A stretch of 5,145 nucleotides of DNA from a bacterium (GTDB taxonomy: Bacteria; Patescibacteriota; Patescibacteriia; Buchananbacterales; UBA6539), in contig JAHFHR010000056.1 in the NCBI GenBank assembly GCA_023246815.1, positions 1 to 5,145 of the forward strand, read 5' to 3'. Below, one piece after another: positions 1-4,218 of the stretch; the first letter of the stretch is position 1; every line of letters starts with the position of its first letter. A program made the translations under genes and the position numbers. The notes beneath the pieces are model-generated. The model was not told the origin of the DNA. It was given only the letters and a program-made list of their open reading frames with translations, and searched no databases.

Positions 1-74
1 TTCACATTATCCTTGCCGATTTCAGGAATCAGCACGGGAGGATGTGGAGTAATAGCAGTATAGACAACGGGCAT
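1..74 (-). CDS. LigB-like / AmmeMemoRadiSam-type protein, N-terminal fragment
   Basis: A minus-strand gene starts at the ATG complementary to 72-74 and runs off the left edge. Only 24 codons are visible, beginning MPVVYTAITPHPPVLIPEIG and continuing KDNV. A short strand followed by PHPP-(V/I)-L-I-P-E-(I/V)-G-K is typical of the N-terminus of class III extradiol dioxygenase (LigB) superfamily proteins. These occur alone or fused to an AMMECR1 domain in the AmmeMemoRadiSam group, where the motif His is a candidate metal ligand. The substrate and physiological role of this group are not established. The gene lies 51 bases downstream of the repeat-protein gene on the same strand, with no convincing terminator between them, so co-transcription is plausible. 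No good SD precedes the ATG. The family call rests on about 20 residues, so the rest of the gene must confirm it. Confidence 0.6.
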   Translation of the reverse strand, partial: MPVVYTAITPHPPVLIPEIGKDNV

Positions 75-125
75 AGATAAAATTTCTAATGACGAACTTC
101 TAAAAAAATTTATTAGACATCGCTG

Positions 126-1481
126 TTATATAACTTCTTCACCAAGAGGGTGCACCGCAAGCGCTTGATCAGAAGTAACAACCACATTATCCCATTTGTA
201 CCCAAATTTGGCAAACGCTTCTTCGGTTTTTATCCAACGTTTAAATCCATCAGCGATGACGTAAATCTTTGAGTCGGCTGTTGATTTAACAAGTTCACCG
301 TCAGCAAACGAAACTGGAACGCCGCTGTCATACTGGTCTAGAATATCAGGACTCACCTGCGTCAGCAGACGATCAGGAAACCGAGCGGTCATAATCTCCC
401 GAGCAACAATTGGCTGTTTTACGCCGTTCTCCACAAAATAGACTCCACCGGTCTTGTTATTTTGCAGTAACGCACCGGTAGGGTAGGTACTGTCAACCGT
501 AATGTCTGAGCCAAACCGAAACCCGATCAAATCAGTTTCTTCAATCGGTTCAATTTCTTCGGGATTAAACCCAATACTGCGAAAAACTTCAGGCGAGGTA
601 ATGTGCCGTAGTTCATCATTGACTAACAGATACACTTTGCCGTCTGGCGCGCCGAGCAAAGAAAAATTGTGAAACTTGATTGACGGTCCGACGGTATACT
701 TTTCAAGATCAGTCTGCGATACCGTCAAAATTCTATCCGGATCAAACCGTGATACGAGGACGCCCCATGAGGTAATTAATCGCCGCGTGCCATACTGCAC
801 CAACCACACGCCAGGATTGTTATGTGCCTTGACTAATGAGCCTTCCGGAAAATTTTTCCCAAAGTAGTCCTGCCAAATATTCCAAAAACGAAGATTGCCA
901 GAGTAGTGGGGAGTATAGTTATAGAGTCCAGCGGTTGCCGTAGTTACCGGTTTAATGAAATACGATCCTCCGTCAACGTCATAAGTCTCTCCGACTTTAA
1001 AAAACCAATCCTGTGGCCGATCAAGGTACTGACGAAATTGCCAAGTTGCGCCGTCAACCTGCTTGCCGAAGTCCAGCGTGCTCACATTACAGCTACCGCT
1101 GTCAGGACAGCGATACCCCATGGCCCGATCTAATTGACGCTGCGTCGGGTTTGGATCGCCAATTAAACTTTGTTCCTTTTGCAGTGTTGCTAAAATTACC
1201 TTAGGGTTAATCTGACTCTCAACTGCTGCTTGCCAAATAATTTCTGACGCTGGTTTAGTAACTCCAAGGTAGTCAGAAAAACTACGCCGCGCCAAACCAC
1301 TGCCGTGCTCTTCTAAAAATCGCTGGATGCTGGCTATAGACATTGAGGTGTGGTCGGTCATCTCCTCATCGGTCATAATAAAATGAGGATTGAAAAAAAA
1401 GTCTGATGCATGTACCGGTTGTGGAACAATGGTCATCAGCACAATGGTGACACCGCAAATTGTGGCTAAAAATCGGATCAT
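126..1481 (-). CDS. Exported lysozyme-like protein with four C-terminal tandem repeats
   Basis: This 451-residue protein is probably secreted or wall-associated. Residues 1-25 form a signal peptide: MIRF, a hydrophobic core through about 19, then PVHA before a probable cleavage after A25. Residues about 45-205 resemble the lysozyme/glucosaminidase-like fold. A helical stretch at 72-106 contains INPKVILATLQKEQSLI, in which E103 is the candidate catalytic acid. A GYRCPDSGSC segment (C125, C131) could form a disulfide outside the cell, and WQFRQYLDRP follows at 147-156. Residues 214-451 are four tandem repeats (separate entry). A role in peptidoglycan cleavage or binding is inferred; activity is not shown by sequence alone. 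The ATG is fixed by the signal peptide directly after it and by an extended -10 element only 8 bases upstream. That position predicts a leaderless or nearly leaderless mRNA. The LigB-like gene follows after 51 bases. No terminator is evident after the TAA. The coding call is sure; the enzymatic assignment is moderate. Confidence 0.88.
   Translation of the reverse strand: MIRFLATICGVTIVLMTIVPQPVHASDFFFNPHFIMTDEEMTDHTSMSIASIQRFLEEHGSGLARRSFSDYLGVTKPASEIIWQAAVESQINPKVILATLQKEQSLIGDPNPTQRQLDRAMGYRCPDSGSCNVSTLDFGKQVDGATWQFRQYLDRPQDWFFKVGETYDVDGGSYFIKPVTTATAGLYNYTPHYSGNLRFWNIWQDYFGKNFPEGSLVKAHNNPGVWLVQYGTRRLITSWGVLVSRFDPDRILTVSQTDLEKYTVGPSIKFHNFSLLGAPDGKVYLLVNDELRHITSPEVFRSIGFNPEEIEPIEETDLIGFRFGSDITVDSTYPTGALLQNNKTGGVYFVENGVKQPIVAREIMTARFPDRLLTQVSPDILDQYDSGVPVSFADGELVKSTADSKIYVIADGFKRWIKTEEAFAKFGYKWDNVVVTSDQALAVHPLGEEVI
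129..842 (-). repeat. Four tandem protein repeats of about 57 residues
   Basis: The C-terminal half of the exported protein is built from four diverged units starting near residues 214 (GSLVKAHNNPGVWLVQYGTR), 274 (SLLGAPDGKVYLLVNDELRH), 336 (GALLQNNKTGGVYFVENGVK) and 395 (GELVKSTADSKIYVIADGFK). The shared pattern is G-x-L-(V/L), about 7 residues, (V/I)-(W/Y)-(L/F/V)-V, an acidic or polar turn, a basic pair, then I. A helix with F, then V-x-x-x-(D/Q)-x-L and a G four to eight residues later complete most units. The strand-turn-strand start suggests a small beta-rich binding module, perhaps for glycan or wall polymer. That role is inferred. Divergence between units indicates old duplication, and no DNA-level repeat is evident. 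Confidence 0.75.
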
Positions 1482-1486
1482 TTCCC

Positions 1487-1515
1487 TTGATTATAGCATG
1501 CCTACAGTGTATACT
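1487..1515 (+). promoter_or_regulatory. Promoter of the glycosyltransferase gene
   Basis: TTGATT (1487-1492), a 17-base spacer and TATACT (1510-1515) make a good sigma-70-type promoter. Transcription would start near 1522, leaving a leader of about 21 bases before the ATG at 1543, with no recognisable SD. The predicted start lies downstream of the in-frame ATG at 1498, which argues against that codon as the translation start. Both hexamers overlap the hexamers of the minus-strand promoter. Confidence 0.65.
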
Positions 1516-1519
1516 TCAA
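1490..1519 (-). promoter_or_regulatory. Extended -10 promoter of the repeat-protein gene, leaderless
   Basis: Read on the minus strand, the -35 is TTGAAG (1514-1519). An 18-base spacer ends in TGC, which gives the extended -10 TGCTATAAT (hexamer 1490-1495). The ATG begins 8 bases after the hexamer, so transcription should start within a base or two of the start codon. The AAGGGAA directly against the ATG is too close to act as an SD. The -10 overlaps the -35 of the opposite-strand promoter. Confidence 0.8.
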
Positions 1520-1542
1520 TAAACATAAGCGATTATTACACT

Positions 1543-2289
1543 ATGGACAAAGTCGCCATTTTGGATGTAGACATTAACAACCTATCCTTGCAAGAAGTAG
1601 TAGAAACGATCAAAGACTTCATGGCGTCTCCGCAGCAGCATTTCATAGTCACCCCTAATCCGGAGATGCTGGTTGCTGCCCAACAGGATCAACAATTCAA
1701 GGAAGTGCTCAACTATGCGGATATTGCCATTGCTGACGGCGTTGGTTTGATCTACACTGCGGCCTGGCAAGGAAAACAGCTACAACGTGTTACTGGTGTT
1801 GACCTAGTGTGGGAAATATGTGAACTGGCAGCCGAACGCGGTTGGTCGGTATATCTGCTGGGTGGACGTGATGGCATTGCGAGCACTGCCGCGGAACGGC
1901 TCAAACAGTCCTTTACCAATTTGAAGGTAGCAGGTGCGGAAAGTGGGGGAGTGATTGACGATCCTTATGCCACGTATTCTGACATTGTTGACCACGTCAA
2001 TCAAACAAAGCCACAAGTGTTACTGGTTGCATTCGGTCAAATCAAACAAGAAAAATGGATTTTTAGCCATTTAGATAAGCTACCCAGCGTCAAACTGGCA
2101 ATTGGTGTTGGTGGAACATTTGATTACCTTGCTGGCACCATACCGCGCGCCCCAAAATTACTGCGCCAGCTTGGCCTTGAATGGCTGTACCGATTAATGC
2201 AAGAGCCTCAGCGCTGGAAACGTATTATTACCGCTACTGTCATATTTCCGTTACTGATCATTAAGCACAAATTTTCCAGACATCATTGA
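1543..2289 (+). CDS. WecG/TagA/CpsF family glycosyltransferase (GT26)
   Basis: This 248-residue enzyme belongs to the family that moves an N-acetylmannosamine-type sugar from its UDP donor to a lipid-linked acceptor at the inner membrane face, in teichoic acid, enterobacterial common antigen or capsule synthesis. Visible hallmarks are HFIVTPNPEM (33-42, with T37), IAIADGVGL (61-69, with D65), VTGVDL (83-88), a GWSVYLLGG nucleotide-binding strand-loop (100-108), LLVAFGQIKQEKW (160-172) and IGVGGTFDYLAGTIPRAP (187-204). With this start, T37 and D65 fall at the positions I recall for the active-site Thr and Asp of characterised TagA. The C-terminal GLEWLYRLMQEPQRWKR (211-227) is the membrane-targeting appendage, followed by a hydrophobic stretch (228-240). 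The frame is open upstream to 1390, but the promoter's -10 lies inside that extension and homologues begin near this Met. The actual sugar and acceptor cannot be told. No other polysaccharide genes are in the window. It ends in TGA, convergent with the 99-residue gene. Confidence 0.93.
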   Translation: MDKVAILDVDINNLSLQEVVETIKDFMASPQQHFIVTPNPEMLVAAQQDQQFKEVLNYADIAIADGVGLIYTAAWQGKQLQRVTGVDLVWEICELAAERGWSVYLLGGRDGIASTAAERLKQSFTNLKVAGAESGGVIDDPYATYSDIVDHVNQTKPQVLLVAFGQIKQEKWIFSHLDKLPSVKLAIGVGGTFDYLAGTIPRAPKLLRQLGLEWLYRLMQEPQRWKRIITATVIFPLLIIKHKFSRHH

Positions 2290-2315
2290 CGAAACCTACT
2301 CACGAAACTTTCACC

Positions 2316-2343
2316 AAAAAAATAGCTCCCTCAGCGAAGGAGC
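2316..2343 (-). terminator. Rho-independent terminator of the 99-residue gene
   Basis: On the minus strand a hairpin with a 5-bp perfect outer stem (GCTCC/GGAGC, 2325-2329 with 2339-2343) and one further pair after a mismatch is followed by TA and seven Ts (complement of the A run 2316-2322). It begins about 31 bases after the TAA of the 99-residue gene. There is no T run on the plus-strand side, so it should not terminate the convergent glycosyltransferase transcript. Confidence 0.8.
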
Positions 2344-2374
2344 CATGTACCCAAAGTTATCAGTTGTGTCGAGG

Positions 2375-2674
2375 TTAGGTGGTTGTTATAACCTTCCCCA
2401 AGGGTATCAATGGTCGAATCTTTGACGCAAGAGATACTGTTGTAGTAACTTCTACTACAACCCCGGAATTCTCTAGTAATGAACGGTGAAGGGCAAGTAC
2501 CTGATGAAAGCCAGGACCATCCAGCACAATGGTTCGTAGCAGGTAGTCCCTACAAGATCCAACCTCCACAATAATCTGACCAAGCACACTCTCGGTAATA
2601 GTATGACCTTTCTTTACTCCCTCCCCATAGGGATGCTTAATTGCTTCATCATACACCCGTTCAAACACTTTCAT
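2375..2674 (-). CDS. Hypothetical 99-residue protein, own transcription unit
   Basis: I do not recognise this protein. It is convincing as a gene because an AAGGAGGA site sits 6 bases before its ATG, a TTGACT-17-TATATT promoter lies upstream and an intrinsic terminator lies just downstream. The sequence begins MKVFERVYDEAIKHPYGEGV, a basic amphipathic start. Residues 20-37 (VKKGHTITESVLGQIIVE) are followed by a single Cys (C40), then YLLRTIVLDGPGFHQVLALH (44-63), a helix-like RSLLENSG and two Val/Thr-rich strands (VVVEVTTTV, 72-80) ending PLIPLGKVITTT. It has no signal peptide and no transmembrane helix, so it is probably cytoplasmic with a mixed alpha/beta fold. It lies tail-to-tail with the glycosyltransferase gene and head-to-head with gltX, so it belongs to neither neighbour's operon. 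The strong expression signals suggest an abundant product. A perfect inverted repeat lies within the coding region. Function unknown. Confidence 0.8.
   Translation of the reverse strand: MKVFERVYDEAIKHPYGEGVKKGHTITESVLGQIIVEVGSCRDYLLRTIVLDGPGFHQVLALHRSLLENSGVVVEVTTTVSLASKIRPLIPLGKVITTT
2439..2461. repeat. Perfect 9-bp inverted repeat inside the 99-residue gene
   Basis: GTTGTAGTA (2439-2447) and TACTACAAC (2453-2461) are exact reverse complements separated by 5 bases. In the mRNA of the 99-residue gene this would form a 9-bp stem with a 5-base loop over the codons for VVVEVTTT. There is no T run next to it on either strand, so it is not an intrinsic terminator. It may simply reflect complementary Val (GTT/GTA) and Thr (ACT/ACA) codons, or it may be an mRNA structure or protein-binding site. 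Confidence 0.6.
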
Positions 2675-2680
2675 TGTCTA

Positions 2681-2688
2681 TCCTCCTT
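2681..2688 (-). promoter_or_regulatory. Strong Shine-Dalgarno of the 99-residue gene
   Basis: AAGGAGGA on the minus strand with a 6-base spacer (TAGACA) to the ATG. It is the only textbook ribosome binding site in the window and fixes the start of the 99-residue gene. The starts of gltX and the glycosyltransferase lack one, and the two exported-protein genes have almost no room for one. Confidence 0.9.
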
Positions 2689-2726
2689 GGTTTACCGTAG
2701 GTAGTAAGACTAGATAACTGGACTAA

Positions 2727-2755
2727 AATATACGTAAATTAACTGAAATAGTCAA
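2727..2755 (-). promoter_or_regulatory. Promoter of the 99-residue gene
   Basis: On the minus strand TTGACT (2750-2755), a 17-base spacer and TATATT (2727-2732) form a near-consensus promoter. The predicted start is near 2720, giving a leader of about 45 bases that includes the strong SD. The -35 lies only 4 bases from the gltX ATG on the opposite strand, so any gltX promoter in this gap must overlap it. Confidence 0.75.
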
Positions 2756-2759
2756 TCCC

Positions 2760-4193
2760 ATGTCTGAAAAAATCATTACTCGTTTTGCTCCCAGCCCCAC
2801 CGGTTTTTTACACGTTGGTGGACTTCGTACTGCATTATACAACTACTTGTTTGCCAAAAAAAACAAGGGACATTTTATTTTACGCATTGAAGATACTGAC
2901 CAAGAACGCTTGGTTGAAGGAGCAGGGGAACATCTTGAGGTGATGTTGAAAAATTTTAATCTCCACTGGAACAATGAAGAAATCATTATTCAATCAAAAC
3001 GGTTGGCAATCTACAAAAAATATACCGAACAGCTGATTACCGAACGCAAAGCCTACTACTGCTTTTGTACCAAAGAACGGTTGGAAAAGCTGCGTGGAGA
3101 ACAACAGGCAAAAAAATTAGCTCCACGATATGATGGCCACTGCACTGGTCTTTCTGAACAAGAAATTAGTTCAAATCTCGCGGTCCAGCAGCAACACGTC
3201 GTTCGACTTAGAATGCCGACCACTGGCATCACGGTGTTCACTGATTTAGTGCGCAGTGACATACAATTTAAGAATGAATTACTTGATGATCAAATTATTT
3301 TGAAATCAGACGGCTTTCCGACGTACCATCTTGCATCAGTGGTTGATGATCATGATTCACAGATTACCCATGTCATCAGAGGAGAGGAGTGGTTGCCATC
3401 AACACCTAAACATATAGTACTGTACCGAGCACTTGATTGGGATCCGCCTCAGTTTGCGCACTTGCCACTGCTCCTCAATGCCGATAAATCAAAAATGTCA
3501 AAACGTCAAGGCGACGTGACAGTTGAAGATTTTCTAAAAAAAGGGTACTTGCCCGAGGCGTTACTTAATTTTGTGTTACTCTTGGGATGGAATCCTGGTA
3601 CTACTGAAGAATTTTTTTCACTTGAACAAATGGTACAACACTTTGACCTGGAAAAAATAAATAAAGCAGGCGCGGTGTTCAACGTTGAGAAATTAGACTG
3701 GCTTAACAGTCAATATATCAAAAAATTAACGCCAACTGATTTAGCGCAACGAGCAAAACCATATTTTGACGAAGCGTTGATTGATACAAATGCAGACTAT
3801 CTGCAACGGATAGTAATTACCGAACAAGAACGAATTAAACAACTTGATGAGCTGGTTGAAAAAACAAGATACTTTTTTGTTGAGCCAGAATACCGTGCCG
3901 AGGAGCTAGTGTGGAAAAAATCAACTGCAAAAGATACCCTGCGCTATCTGAATAAACTAATTGAACTACTAGAACAGCTACCGGAAAAAACATGGCAGAC
4001 AGTGGAGCTTGAATCGTGCATCAAAGACTGGTTAATCGCTCAACAGTGGGGGACCGGAGATGTGCTTTGGCCGATGCGCTTTGCACTATCAGGCCTTAAG
4101 GCCTCACCAAGCCCATTTGAGATCGCCGCTGCGCTCGGTAAAGAAAAAACTTTAAAACGGCTTGCCAAAGCGGTGATGTTGCTTGAAAAGTAG
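2760..4193 (+). CDS. gltX: Glutamyl-tRNA synthetase
   Basis: This class I cytoplasmic synthetase charges tRNA with glutamate using ATP. At 477 residues it is of normal bacterial length. Visible are RFAPSPTGFLHVGG (8-21, HIGH-type motif HVGG), LRIEDTD (41-47) in the Glu site, the CFCTKERLE segment (101-109) with RYDGHC (123-128), SDGFPTYHLASVVDDH (183-198), HVIRGEEWLPSTPKH (204-218), the KMSKR signature (245-249), LLLGWNPG (273-280) and a helical anticodon-binding region from about 311 ending in LWPMRFALSGLKASPSPFEI (436-455). Whether it also charges tRNA-Gln (non-discriminating) cannot be decided here. No SD precedes the ATG. The promoter is unclear: TAAAAT at 2724-2729 lacks a -35, and a weak TGA-AATAGT extended -10 (2744-2752) would make the mRNA leaderless. 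The last codons overlap the promoter of the next gene. No terminator follows, so read-through into it is possible. Confidence 0.98.
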   Translation: MSEKIITRFAPSPTGFLHVGGLRTALYNYLFAKKNKGHFILRIEDTDQERLVEGAGEHLEVMLKNFNLHWNNEEIIIQSKRLAIYKKYTEQLITERKAYYCFCTKERLEKLRGEQQAKKLAPRYDGHCTGLSEQEISSNLAVQQQHVVRLRMPTTGITVFTDLVRSDIQFKNELLDDQIILKSDGFPTYHLASVVDDHDSQITHVIRGEEWLPSTPKHIVLYRALDWDPPQFAHLPLLLNADKSKMSKRQGDVTVEDFLKKGYLPEALLNFVLLLGWNPGTTEEFFSLEQMVQHFDLEKINKAGAVFNVEKLDWLNSQYIKKLTPTDLAQRAKPYFDEALIDTNADYLQRIVITEQERIKQLDELVEKTRYFFVEPEYRAEELVWKKSTAKDTLRYLNKLIELLEQLPEKTWQTVELESCIKDWLIAQQWGTGDVLWPMRFALSGLKASPSPFEIAAALGKEKTLKRLAKAVMLLEK

Positions 4194-4211
4194 AGGGTTG
4201 TGTGCTATAAT
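4183..4211 (+). promoter_or_regulatory. Extended -10 promoter of the M23-type gene, leaderless
   Basis: TTGAAA (4183-4188), a 17-base spacer ending in TGC, and a perfect TATAAT (4206-4211) form a near-consensus promoter. Its -35 lies inside the last gltX codons. The ATG at 4219 follows the hexamer by 7 bases, so the mRNA should begin at or next to the start codon. A 5-bp inverted repeat (GTTGT 4197-4201, ACAAC 4212-4216) brackets the -10 and may be chance. Confidence 0.85.
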
Positions 4212-4218
4212 ACAACTA

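Noticed and set aside
99..117. Possible terminator after the exported-protein gene (TCTAA/TTAGA around an A/T run)
   Set aside because: The stem is 5 bp of mostly A-T pairs, and the T run lies inside the loop rather than after a GC-rich stem. It is unlikely to terminate.
676..1204. Short plus-strand reading frames opposite the exported-protein gene
   Set aside because: They lie antisense to a well-supported coding region, lack ribosome sites and encode no recognisable protein. They are shadows. The same holds for minus-strand frames at 1582-2016 and 3056-3262.
1390..1542. N-terminal extension of the glycosyltransferase gene (starts at 1390 or 1498)
   Set aside because: It would overlap the opposite exported-protein gene and run through both promoters. 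The predicted transcript starts near 1522, and the family's conserved sequence begins at the Met encoded at 1543.
2287..2325. TGA read as glycine, extending the glycosyltransferase
   Set aside because: The extension would add only about a dozen unconserved residues before TAG, and no other gene here contains an internal TGA, so standard bacterial code fits.
4091..4104. Perfect 14-bp palindrome AGGCCTTAAGGCCT inside gltX
   Set aside because: It encodes part of the conserved SGLKASPSP region of the synthetase, has no flanking symmetry and occurs once. Chance or codon choice explains it better than an operator.
4197..4216. Inverted repeat GTTGT/ACAAC around the -10 of the M23-type gene as an operator
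   Set aside because: Five base pairs are too short to distinguish from chance, and no similar element appears at the other promoters.
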